A stretch of DNA of 64,000 bases from Tiliqua scincoides (lineage: Eukaryota; Chordata; Lepidosauria; Squamata; Scincidae). Both the position numbers and the translations under genes were made by a program. Positions 11,150-21,214 of the stretch are shown piece after piece; position 1 is the first letter of the stretch, and the number at the start of each line of letters is the position of its first letter. Location of the stretch: assembly GCF_035046505.1 (NCBI RefSeq), contig NC_089821.1, positions 310,365,368-310,429,367 of the forward strand, given 5' to 3'. The notes under the pieces were generated by a model that saw only the letters and a list, made by a program, of their open reading frames with translations, was not told the DNA's origin and searched no databases.

Positions 11150-11935
11150 TGCCAAATCCTATCCCCTCTTTTTCAAGCCTTCCTGCCCCTTACTTCTGCT
11201 CAGTTGCACCAGCTGTGAGCTGGCACAAGTCCAAGGACACCCATTGTAGAGTAAGAGGCTTATGGAGGTGTAAGGGGAAATAATTCCCCACCCTCCACCC
11301 TCAACATGATTTCTAAATTCTAGCAATTCAAGCAACACTGTGTTCAATGGGACTTACTCCCAGGTAAGTGTATATAGGATTGCAGGCTAATGGCCTAATC
11401 CTATCAAGGGCCTGCACCCAGTAGAACGTGCGTTCTGCAGAGTGAACTGCCGCAAAAGTACTGTAAAGTGCTTTGTGACTACAGGAGGCCCCAGTGAACT
11501 GGCAGGAAGGCCAGAGCCTTCTTGTTGGTGCTGGCAAAGCAGCAAGAGGTCCACCAGTGCAGGTAAGTCCAGCGCAGGGGTGGCGGAGGGCAAGGAGGGG
11601 GCTTAATAGGACAGGAGGAGGGCAGAATGGGAACAGGTGTGTGGATGAGGCCTAGGAGGAGAGCAGGATTGGCGGCACCAGTGCACACCAAATCCTGAGG
11701 CCCTTCCCAGGCCTGATTCGCCTGCATGAACATGGACTTGCGCCAGCTCTATCGCTGGCACAGCTTGAGTTGCCCCTTAGCAGCTGCTGGGGCTAACCCA
11801 AGGGAAGGGGACAAATGTTCCCTTACCCCAGGAGTCCTCTAGCAACCAAAAATACCTTGCTGAATGCAGTGTAGCCCACACTGGTGCTCCTGCGTCACTG
11901 CCTGGGGATGTAGGTTGTATTGGGCTTGCTGTGAG
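11150..11935. repeat. MITE fragments of the CAGCCCAATCCTA family
   Basis: 11150-11335 matches an internal part of the element at 34152-34650 (GTCCAAGGACACCCATTG and AAGGGGAAATAATTCCCC). A half copy of the short palindromic MITE follows near 11338-11390. A longer element then starts CCTAATCCTATCAAGG at about 11393 and ends GTATTGGGCTT at about 11930. These are non-coding. Confidence 0.5.
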
Positions 11936-12682
11936 TAAATAAACCTCAGATTCAAAGGAACACTTTTATGGGGCCTTCATAGACTTCTCCGTAGCCTTTT
12001 ATCAGATTAGCTCTGACAGAATGTGGTACATGAAGCTATAGAAAGCAAATATTGACAGAACTCTTTCTGTTGGCATCAAAGGAAGCTTTTATCCTTGTAA
12101 AACTATATCCACAGGGAGATCCAGAGCAGGACCACAGTGGGGGGGGCAAAGTGGTACAGGAGGAAGACTACAACAGGTAGAAAATCCTGACGGTACACGG
12201 ATTGTACGGGGGACGCGGAGGACTCAATATAAATTGGGCCCTGTATGGATGCCGCTTAAAAAGTAAAGAGCCCTGGTGTGCACGCAATTAAGATATGAAT
12301 AGCACACGTAGCTTAGCTCTAAGAAGGGAGCCAGAAGGGATCTTTGCCTCACCCTCTTTTAAGAGGAACTGCCCATCAGCAACAATCATGAAAATGCCTG
12401 AATGGAACCGTCTGATTAGTCTAGAAACGCTTCTGTCAATATTTGGCTCCCCAGCTTCAGCCGCAACCTGTCCTGGTTGATCCTATCAACGATGGCTGAA
12501 AGATCTCAGCAGGCCCCACAAAGGCGTTGCTTGGAATCCACTATGTGTTGACTTAATGGGCAATCAAATGAGAAATTCAGCCCCATTGTGCACCTGCCTC
12601 ATCTAAAGCCCGCTGGTTTCTCAGGAATGATATTATTATTAGTGAGTCTGTTTCTCAGATAACAGGTATAGAATTTGTGTGA
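11936..12682. other. Unassigned sequence
   Basis: No gene, tRNA or repeat family is recognised. Confidence 0.4.
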
Positions 12683-12992
12683 CATAAGAACATAAGAACA
12701 GCCCTACTGGATCAGGTCATAGGCCCATCTAGTCCAGCTTCCAGCGGCCCACCAAATGCCCCACGGAGCACACCAAATAACAAGAGTCCTCATCCTGGTG
12801 CCCTCCCTTGCATCTGACATAGCCCATTTCTAAAATCAGGAGGTTGCGCATACACATCATGGCTTGTACCCTGTAATGGATTTTTCCTCCAGAAACTTGT
12901 CCAATCCCCTTTTAAAGGCATCCAGGCCAGATGCCGTCACCACATCCTGTGGCAAGGAGTTCCACAGACCAACCACACGCTGAGTAAAGAAA
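12683..12992 (-). mobile_element. CR1 LINE 3' fragment
   Basis: In reverse orientation it carries the CR1 terminal repeats (CATAAGAACATAAGAAC) and then the 3' untranslated and C-terminal coding end, up to the segment for KFFTQRV near 12990. It is a typical severe 5' truncation. Confidence 0.9.
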
Positions 12993-14314
12993 CGCTGACA
13001 GATTGGACAACAATTGCAAGGCTCTGCTTGGTTACCTTTGGAACAGATCAGGACAGTAACACTCAGTCACTGGTGGGCCAGCCTGCCCAAGATGCTGAAG
13101 GAAAGGCTTGTACCAAGTTGGGGGAAAGCTGCTAACTGACAAGGGGTGCCCTGTGCCCCTCAGGCCCCCTGCCCACCAGGACACATTTGCATGCTCTCCA
13201 ATCATTTGCCCGCTCACTGAGAGCAAGTAGGAAGAGGATCAGTGGCAGTTCACCTCTTCCTCCAGCACTGGGCCGCCATCACTGCTGCCTCTTCACCCAC
13301 TGCAAGGACAGAGCGGTGTGGCAATCTGCGACCTGACCCCTGACCTGATGCTCTAGCAGCACCTCCTTCCCCTGCAGCCATCCTGCTTCAAAGAAAGAGC
13401 AGCTCCCAGCAAGCTGTGCTCTTCCTGTTATTTGAAACAGGACAGGTGAGGAGGAAGGAAGCAATGCCAGATCTCCAGGGAAGGGTTCAGGCTCTAGATC
13501 GCCTCATCTTGCCCTCCCTGCATACACCCCACAAGGAGGAGGGCAAGGAGGAGGTAGCAACCGGAGGGGTGATGGATTTGGGCACCGTCTGGAAGTGCCT
13601 GTGCTTTGACCAGGCCTGGCCACAGCTGAACATCTGCTCCATGTTGAAAAATTTGATACGAAGTTGCAGCCTGGACCCTAAATCACCCACCACATCAGAA
13701 GTCAGTTCAGAATGCATTTCCCATTTCCAAGGCAGCCTCTGAGCGTCCGGTCCAAATTTAACATCTCCAATGGCAGGCTGCTGCACTGCCAAGATTTAAA
13801 GAGCTGCTTGTGAGTTGCTGCAGCATCAACCCAAAGCAAGTCGTAAATAATTTGCTTTTTTCTTCTTGAGCAGCTGTTGATGTTGGCGGTGAAGCAACAC
13901 AACATGCCTGCGTTTAGTGGGGGATGGGCTCAAAAACTGCAGCGTTTGGAGTCTCTCTCCTGGCCTTCCTCTATTCCTCCTCATACCAACCTCTGCTACA
14001 TTTAGTTATCTTAAGAAGGAACCCCCACCAGGTAATCAAAGATTTATACTATTGTGCAGCCGCATTGTTGCCTTGCAGCAAATTCCAGCACTTCACCTGG
14101 GAGAAACCAACATGTAGCAAAAAAAAATCTTTCTTTTGGCACATACATTTTGATTCCATTTTCATCACCAAGGTCCGCACAGGACAGGCACAGACCAAGG
14201 AGCTTTCTCCAGTAAGCTTTCTCGTGAGGAGGACAATACCTTATCAGAAACTGGTGATTATTTTTGGAAAGTTCTCCTCCCATCAGATTCTAAAAACAGA
14301 GCATGACAAATTGA
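12993..14314. other. Unassigned sequence
   Basis: No gene is supported. A long chance frame that covers part of this stretch runs on into the CR1 fragment that follows, so it is not a protein. Confidence 0.4.
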
Positions 14315-14618
14315 GATTAGTTTGTGGAACTCTTTGCCACAGGAAGTACTGGTGGCATCTTGCCTGGATGCCTTTAAGAGGGGATTGGACAAATTTCTGG
14401 AGGAAAAGTTTGTTACGGGTTACAAGTCATATTAGGTATGTGCAAGCTCTTGGTTTTAGTGGCAGGCTGCCTCTGACTGCCAGATGCAGGGGAGGGCATG
14501 GGGACACAGATTGTGTCTGTTGTCTTGTGTGCTCCCTGAAGCACTTGGTGGGTCACTGTGAGATACAGGAAGCTGAACTAGATGGGCTTTTGGCCTGATC
14601 CAGCAGGGCTCTTCTCAT
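14315..14618 (+). mobile_element. CR1 LINE 3' fragment, older subfamily
   Basis: It begins at the sequence for LWNSLPQEVLVAS-like peptide and runs to CAGGGCTCTTCTCAT. It differs from the young copies in GTTACAAGTCATAT and GGCAGGCTGCCTC, which marks a distinct older subfamily also seen at 28797. Confidence 0.85.
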
Positions 14619-14662
14619 TTTTTTAACATTGAAAACTAAAGATGTACATGATCCCTAAAGAT

Positions 14663-15053
14663 GTATGATCCCTATGATCCCTAAAGACGGTGGGAGAGAA
14701 GGTGTTGCCTCGCCACGGTCCATTAACCTCATGGGGTGCATGGGGTTTAGGGTGAAAACCGACAAGCGGATCGACAACTCTGCACCATGCAACAGAAAAC
14801 AGAAAACTCCTGCCCTAAAGCTGGGCACCTGGAACGTAAGGACAAAGAGAAACTTAAGAGGCAGTCTGAGGCAAAGAGGCAAAGGAGGAAGGCCCACAGC
14901 CAGGGAGACAGACCAGGGACAGACTGCACTTGCTCCCAGTGTGGAAGGGATTGTCACTCCCGAATCGGCCTTTTCAGTCACACTAGACGCTGTGCCAGAA
15001 CCACCATCCAGAGCGCGATACCAGAGTCTTCCAAGACTGAAGGTTGCCAACAG
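14663..15053 (+). mobile_element. Internally deleted LINE with 26-bp target duplication
   Basis: The 5' part encodes LKLGTWNVRT (14815-14844), the usual first strand of an APE endonuclease. It is joined near 14850-14856 to the zinc-finger end (SEAKRQRRKA, CGRDCHSRIGLFSH) and the 3' tail AGACTGAAGGTTGCCAA. The flanks 14637-14662 and 15054-15079 match at 24 of 26 positions, showing one retrotransposition event. Everything between the endonuclease start and the finger is missing. It is therefore a non-autonomous derivative of the LINE seen at 7870, 18390, 49690, 58915 and 61488. Short GATCCCTAAAG repeats blur the 5' edge. Confidence 0.8.
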
Positions 15054-15106
15054 TAAAGATGTACAAGATCCCCAAAGATCTCCTGGAGCATGACTTACTT
15101 TTTCAA

Positions 15107-15975
15107 CATAGGAACAATAGAACAGCCCCACTGGATCAGGCCATAGGCCCATCGGTCCAGCTTCCTGTATCTCACAGCGGCCCACCAAATGCCCCAGGGA
15201 GCACACCAGATAACAAGAGACCTCATCCTGGTGCCCTCCCTTGCATTGGCATTCTGACATAGCCCATTTCTAAAATCAGGAGGTTGCACATACACATCAT
15301 GGCTTGTAACCCGCAATGGATTTTTCTTCCAGAAACGTGTCCAATCGCCTTTTAAAGGCATCCAGGCTAGACGCCGTCACCACATCCTGTGGCAAGGAGT
15401 TCCACAGACCAAGCACACACTGAGTAAAGAAATATTTTCTTTTATCTGTCCTAACTCTCCCAATACTCAATTTGAGTGGCTGTCCCGTTTCTGGTGTTAT
15501 GTGAGTGTAAAGAGCATCTCTCTATCCACTTTCTCCTTCCCGTGCTTAATTTTGTATGTCTCAATCATGTCCCCCCTCAGGCGCCTCTTTTTTAGGCTGA
15601 AGAGGCCCAAACGTTGTAGCCTTTCCTCATAAGGAAGGTGCCCTAGCCCAGCAATCATCTTAGTTGCCCTCTTTTGCACCTTTTCCATTTCCACAATGTC
15701 TTTTTTGAGATGCGGTGACCAGAACTGGACACAATACTCCAGGTGTGGCCTTACCATCAATTTGTACAACGGCATTATAATATTAGGCGTTTTGCGCTCA
15801 ATACCTTTTCTAATGATCCCAAGCATAGAATTGGCCTTCTTCATTGCCACCGCACATTGGGTCAACGCTTTGATCGACCTGTCCACCACCACCCCAAGAT
15901 CTCTCTCCTGATCTGTCACAGACAGCTCAGAACCCATCAGCCTATATCTAAAGTTTTTGATTTTTTGCCCCAATG
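15107..15975 (-). mobile_element. CR1 LINE 3' fragment, 870 bp
   Basis: In reverse it runs from the CR1 terminus through the C-terminal ORF2 ([30 protein letters not shown]) back to YRLMGSELSVTDQERDL. It lies head-to-head with the next CR1. Confidence 0.9.
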
Positions 15976-15980
15976 TTTTT

Positions 15981-16450
15981 TGCCTCTTCAGCCTAGAAAA
16001 GAGACGCCTGAGGGGGGACATGATTGAGACATACAAAATTATGCAGGGGATGGACAGAGTGGATAGGGAGATGCTCTTTACACTCTCACATAATACCAGA
16101 ACCAGGGGACATCCACTAAAATTGAGTGTTGGGAGGGTTAGGACAGACAAAAGAAATATTTCTTTACTCAGCGTGTGGTCGGTCTGTGGAACTCCTTGCC
16201 ACAGGATGTGGTGCTGGCGTCTAGCCTAGACGCCTTTAAAAGGGGATTGGACACGTTTCTGGAGGAAAAATCCATTATGGGGTACAAGCCATGATGTGTA
16301 TGCGCAACGCCCTGATTTTAGAAATGGGCACCAGGATGAGGTCTCTTGTTATCTGGTGTGCTCCCTGGGGCATTTGGTGGGCCGCTGTGAGATACAGGAA
16401 GCTGGACTAGATGGGCCTATGGCCTGATCCAGTGGGGCTGTTCTTATGTT
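15981..16450 (+). mobile_element. CR1 LINE 3' fragment
   Basis: It starts at the codons for [15 protein letters not shown] and ends in TTCTTATG. The 470 bp are nearly the reverse complement of part of 15107-15975, giving a large inverted repeat. A short reverse CR1 terminus with an AGACCTGCAAGG linker follows to about 16514. Confidence 0.9.
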
Positions 16451-16516
16451 AAGAACATAAGAACAAGAAGACCTGCAAGGCCTCCTGGGAATTGTAGTTT
16501 AAGAACATAAGAACAT

Positions 16517-16670
16517 GTCAGAATGCCAGATGCAAGGGAGGGCACCAGGATGAGGTCTCTTGTTATCTGGTGTGCTCCATGGGGCATTTGGTGGGCCGCT
16601 GTGAGATACAGGAAGCTGGACTAGATGGGCCTATGGCCTGATCCAGTGGGGCTGTTCTTATGTTCTTATA
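16517..16670 (+). mobile_element. CR1 3' tail unit
   Basis: This is only the last 154 bp of CR1, GTCAGAATGCCAGATG to TTCTTATGTTCTTAT. With the linker before it, it resembles a rearranged unit of the 140-bp tandem family at 23701-24510. Confidence 0.85.
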
Positions 16671-16737
16671 ACAGAAAAAAAACTCAACATACTGAGAATG
16701 GTGAGGGGCTAGGTGTCTTGGCACAAAATGATCCGTA

Positions 16738-17265
16738 TTTATTAATGAATGAATGAAATTTATATCGCGGCTTTCCACCCTGCTTAGGGGCCCTCAAGGT
16801 AGCTTACAAAATATTGCAATTTAATAGATAAAACAATGCTAAAACATTAATAAAAACAATTAAAACCATAAAACAGTAAAACACAATTGGATCATTAAAA
16901 GAAGTTTCATAAAAAGCGCCAGCCCCCCAGTGTCAGCATTTAAAAGCTTCCCTAATTAAAAAGTCTTGAAATCCCATCAAAAGGACTCTAAAGAGGGAGC
17001 TGTTCTCAATTTCTGGAGGAGGGAATTCCATAGACAGGGCACCACCACTGAGAAGGCCCTATTTCTTGCTGCCATTCCCCTCATCTCTATTGGTAGTGGC
17101 ACAGTTAGAAGGGCCCCCTCTGATGGGCCGGATTATATGGGTCCCTTAGAAGGCATTTTGGAGACCAAGGAGGCTTCCCCAGCCCCCAGAAGGCCTTCTA
17201 ATGGCTTAAAAACATCACTTCTGGTTTCTTCTGTGAAACTGGAAGTTGTTTTTTTTTTGGACCCT
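16738..17265 (-). mobile_element. L2-clade LINE 3' end
   Basis: Read on the minus strand it gives L2-type C-terminal peptide (VVPCLWNSLL, APSLESF, then a decayed FKTFLLGKLL). An A/T-rich 3' end with ATATAAATTTC follows. Several stops are present, so it is old. Confidence 0.65.
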
Positions 17266-17600
17266 GGACCTGAGCCATAAAGGGTTTTTAGGTGGGGCAA
17301 CTGGGCCTTTTCTCTCTCTCTTCCTTTCTATGACCTACCTCTGTGCTTTTTGCCACAAGCACAGAGTGTGTTGACTTTCCCTGGACTGAGCCCTGTTCTT
17401 GTAAGTGGTCCAGGGCACTTTGGTAAATAGAATAAGTGAGTCACTAGTGACCTTTCTTCTATTCTTGAGATGTTTTCCCCACCCCGGGATGCTCAGCAAA
17501 AGAAATTGGGCTGGAAATTCTCTGCCTGCAGGAAGCCCAGGTCTTATCATAAATGTGCAAAAGAGCTTCAAAGGCACAAACAATGTGTGAAAACATCTGA
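17266..17600. other. Unassigned sequence
   Basis: Nothing recognisable is seen between the L2 remnant and the next MITE. Confidence 0.4.
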
Positions 17601-17780
17601 GGGCCCAATCCCATCCGATTTTGCAGTGCCGGTGCTGCCGTGCCAATGGGGCATGCACTGTTTCCATTGTTGGGGAGGCAATCACAGAGGCCTCCTCAAG
17701 ATATGGAAACATTTGTTCCCTTACCTTGGGGCTGCATTGTGGCTGCACTGATGCTGGAAAGTTGGATAGGATTGGGCCCT
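17601..17780. repeat. Palindromic MITE, about 180 bp
   Basis: The ends are GGGCCCAATCCCATCC and the inverse GGATAGGATTGGGCCC. The middle includes GGAAACATTTGTTCCCTTAC. Further full copies lie at 46902-47077 and 62541-62705. The small size and terminal symmetry indicate a non-autonomous DNA transposon. Confidence 0.75.
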
Positions 17781-18389
17781 CAGCCATTGCCACAAATATC
17801 TTTTGATGAATTTGATTGTTTCTTCTACAAGGTGAAGAACTAATTTTTGTGACAGCCTTCAGAGTTGGCTGCATGGAAGATTACTATCAGCATAGATATA
17901 TTGCCATCAACGTTTGTGGCAATGTACAAAGTGGCAGATGTACCAAAAGCAAGGTCCGTGCCCCAAGGACCTTACAATCTAAACAGGGGAGAGACAAAGA
18001 CCATGTGTGCATCTGCAGTTACAGATCCAGCCTCAAGTCTCCACTGCAACACAGAAGGACATAATTTTGAGCAAGACATTCTCTAGTCTCAAACCTACCT
18101 GGAATCCTTGGTAAAAGGGGGGGGGATTTACAGCAGGAGGAAAGGAACTTTGTACTTGCTCAGAGGTGTTTTCATTATTGTAATTTTTCATTATACGAGC
18201 TTAATACATTCCTTGAAAATTGCTAATATGGCAAAAACTTGTATAGTGAAGACATTTCCCCAATGAATCCCTTGTGGTAATTTGTAATTGGTTCTTGAGC
18301 CCAAAAATTCACCCCCAAAATCCAAAAATTGACTCAAACATAGCATGAAATGATACCAAACTATCAAAACAATATAATTCCTATTCAAA
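17781..18389. other. Unassigned; short repeat-like segments
   Basis: The segment at about 17950-18000 (CTTACAATCTAAACAGG) resembles the body of old LINE-tail repeats. The A/T-rich stretch 18185-18360 looks like MITE interior. No gene is visible. Confidence 0.35.
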
Positions 18390-19035
18390 TTGGTTGTTGG
18401 CAACCTTCAGTCTCGAAAGACTCTGGTATCGAGCTCTGAATGGTGGTTCTGGAACAGTGTCTAATGTGGCTAAAAAGGCCAATTTGGGAGTGACAATCCC
18501 TTCCACAGTGGGAGCAAGTGCAGTCTGTCCCTGGTCTGTCTCCCTGGCTATGGGCCTTCCTTCTTTGCCTCTTTGCCTCAGACTGTTGGCCAAGTGTCTC
18601 TTCAAACTGGGAAAGGCCATGCTGCACAGCCTGCCTCCAAGCGGGCCGCTCAGAGGACAGGGTTTCCCACCTGTTGAGGTCCACTCCTAAGGCCTTCAGA
18701 TCCCTCTTGCAGATGTCCTTGTATCGCAGCTGTGGTCTACCTGTAGGGCGCTTTCCTTGCACAAGTTCTCCATAGAGGAGATCCTTTGGGATCCGGCCAT
18801 CATCCATTCTCACGACATGACCGAGCCAACGCAGGCGTCTCTGTTTCAGCAGTGCATACATGCTAGGGATTCCAGCTCGTTCCAGGACTTTGTTGTTTGG
18901 AACTTTGTCCTGCCAGGTGATGCCGAGGATGCATTGGAGGCAGCGCATGTGGAAAGCGTTCAGTTTCCTCTCCTGTTGTGAGCGAAGAGTCCATGACTCG
19001 CTGCAGTACAGAAGTGTACTCAGGACGCAAGCTAG
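18390..19035 (-). mobile_element. LINE 3' fragment (zinc-finger type), longest continuous copy
   Basis: On the minus strand it encodes MRCLQCILGITWQDKV, GIPSMYALLKQRRLRWLGHV, GRIPKDLLYGELVQGKRP and WRQAVQHGL. It ends in a finger whose pattern is CxxCxxxCxSxIGLFSHxRxC. The 3' end GAGACTGAAGGTTGCCAAC is at 18395-18415. About 187 codons are open without a stop, so the copy is young. I cannot fix the clade by eye. Confidence 0.85.
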
Positions 19036-19275
19036 GAATTAACACTTATCAAACAGACAACACCTTGGCTGTATACAATGAAGTGGTGGCTGGTATTTTC
19101 AGTGAGCACAAGGTTCTGTGCAAGATCAAAATGCGCACTAAATAGCCTGATGTACTATGAGGGCAGCATGCTGGGAATTCACGCTGATGCCTGAGAAGAT
19201 ACAAGATTTCTGCTTGTGCAGCCTGCTTTGCAAGACTACCTAGTGTCTGAGGGGCAAGCCAAACGCTGTCCCTCT

Positions 19276-20345
19276 TAACATAAAAACGTAAGAAGAACCT
19301 TGCAGCATCAGGTCAAGCTCCCTGTTTCTCACAGTGGCCTACTAAATGCCTCAGGAAGCATTCAAGACAACAAGATACCCGCATCCTGTTGCCACTCCCT
19401 TGTGTCTGGCATTCAGAGACAGGCTACATCTAAAATGTGGAAGTCATCATGATTTGTAACCTGTGATGAATTTTTCATCCATAAATGTATGCAATCCCTT
19501 TTTAAAGACATTTAGGTCTTCAGATCCATCACCACATCCTGTGGCAAGGAATTCCACAGACTAATTAAATGCTGGCTAAAGAAATGTTTCCTGTTGTCTG
19601 TTCTAACTCTCCCAACACTCAATTTTAGTGGATTTCCCCTGGTTCTGGTACTATGTAAGAGGGAAAAGAACTTCTGTCTATCCACTCTATTCATCCCCTG
19701 AATAATTTTGTATGTCTCAATCAGGTCACCCCTCAGATGCCTTTTTTTCTAGACTGAAGAGCCCCAAATGTTGTAGCCTTCCTCATAAGGGTAGTGCCCC
19801 AGCCCAGTTGTCATTCTGGCTACTATCTTCTGCACCTTTTCCATTTCCACTACACCTTTTTGGAGATGTGGCAACCAGTAAGCAATACTTCAGGGGTGAC
19901 CTTATCATCGATTTTTACAATGGCATTGTAACATTGGTTGGCTGTTTTGTTCTCTAATCCAGTGTTTCCAGTGGTAGGGGTACTACCAGTGGTACTTGAA
20001 GTGGTGTCTGGTGGTACTTGTGGGACACCTGGATACCTGCCACCTGGCAGCAAGACCAGGAATGCAACATGACAAACACTGGTAGGAGACTTGGCTGGGC
20101 GAGCAGAGTTCCAAAGCATGCTTTTCCATGCCCTCTTGTCCACCATGAACCTCTTACCAGTGTTTGTCACATCGCATCAGGCCTCCCAATCCAGGAGTCT
20201 GCTATCACCAGTTGCCATCGCCAGTTACTTCCGGTGATACTTCGAATAGGTGGAACACGTGAAGTGGTATGGCAGAGAACAAACATTGAGAAACTGTTCT
20301 AATCCTTTTTGAATGACCACCAGCATGGATTTGGCCTTCTTCACC
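19276..20345 (-). mobile_element. CR1 LINE fragment, older, split by a hAT
   Basis: It is a reverse CR1 3' region with more changes than the young copies (ACATAAAAACGTAAGAAG at the terminus). It is interrupted at 19959/20297. Removing the hAT makes the CR1 text continuous (TTGTTCTCTAATCC joined to TTTTTGAATGACC). Confidence 0.85.
19960..20296. mobile_element. hAT MITE inserted in CR1
   Basis: It starts CAGTGTTTCCAGTGG and ends TTGAGAAACTG. The flanks are CTCTAATC (19952-19959) and TTCTAATC (20297-20304), an 8-bp duplication with one change. It is younger than the CR1 it splits. Confidence 0.8.
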
Positions 20346-20525
20346 TTACCCGGTGAAGATGTCCCAGCCTCTGCTTCTCTTGACTCTCCAGCCCAGCGCT
20401 CTTCTTTCCTCCACACTTGTTTGTGCTCAGTCCCCTCTTCCAACCCAGGGAATGAGAAGCACTGGAGGCAAGTGGATGGAGAGGAGTGGGTTCCTCTTGG
20501 CCAACCTGCTGCCTGAGGTGACTAT

Positions 20526-20615
20526 CAGCCCAATCCTATCCACACTTTCCTGGGAATAAGCCCTGTTGACTCTAATAGGACTTACTTCTGAGTAGATATG
20601 CATAGGATTGGGCTG
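20526..20615. repeat. Short palindromic MITE, full copy
   Basis: The ends are CAGCCCAATCCTATCC and the inverse ATAGGATTGGGCTG. TAT lies on both sides. It matches 884-974 and 51035-51124. Confidence 0.8.
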
Positions 20616-20773
20616 TATGTCAGTTGGTCTCATGGCTGGGCCAGCCCTGCTTTACATGCACTAAACAGCAGAACATGCCGTTCCCATGTGCTGCAAGGGA
20701 AATGTGATGGGAACACACACTGGCCCTCCAGAGTCCAGAAGGTATCTCTGTACCGCACGCTGTACTGTTTAGA

Positions 20774-20922
20774 GGCGGCACAGCTAGAGGGGGGTGCAAA
20801 GTTTTGCAGGGTGTGCAAGAGCCCCTTAGAGTCACTACCTCCTGAGGGGAGGGGGAAGGGCCCCTTGCAGGCTGTGTCGAGGCTCCCTGCAAAACTCAGT
20901 GCTTTGCCCCCTCACTGAGCGA
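20774..20922. mobile_element. Degraded hAT MITE just upstream of PTGDR
   Basis: It is related to 6182-6425 (GCACAGCTAGAGGGG, GTGCAAAGTTTTGCAGG, AGTGCTTTGCCCCCTCA) but lacks clean ends or a duplication. It forms the distal edge of the GC-rich PTGDR upstream region. Confidence 0.6.
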
Positions 20923-20929
20923 TGTGGCG

Positions 20930-21214
20930 CCGCTAGGTGGGCTGGGCCACATGGGCGTGGCTCGGAGCCCAGCCCGGCCCGGCCCTGGCATCTGCGCCTC
21001 CTGCTGCCGCGTCTTCTCGCTTTGTCGCAGGGATGTGCAGGGGGGGCTCTGGCGGAGATTCCCCTCCCCCCCGGGGCGCGTGCCAGAGGCCGGTGCAGCC
21101 CTCGAAGTGCCGCCAGGCGGCGGGGACGGGCTCCGGGGCTGGGCTGCTGCGCGACTCCGCCCCGACGGCCCCCGCGGGGCAGAGCGCCGGGCCGCTGGCC
21201 GCCGGGCTCGCGGG
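20930..21214 (+). promoter_or_regulatory. PTGDR: Probable PTGDR CpG-island promoter and 5' UTR
   Basis: Base composition jumps to very high GC with many CpGs. A GC-box-like GGGCGTGG lies at 20953-20960 and no TATA box is seen. It leads directly into the PTGDR start codon. CpG-island promoters are common for such genes. The exact transcription start cannot be read from the sequence. Confidence 0.5.

Noticed and set aside
13924-14598. 224-codon open frame as a host gene
   Set aside because: Its second half is CR1 3' sequence read in a frame other than the LINE's own, and the first half has no recognisable features.
15107-16450. Twin-primed CR1
   Set aside because: Both arms contain the 3' end, whereas twin priming gives adjoining, non-overlapping segments.
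17335-17874. 179-codon reverse open frame as a gene
   Set aside because: It crosses a palindromic MITE (17601-17780) and has no domain, start context or splice signals.
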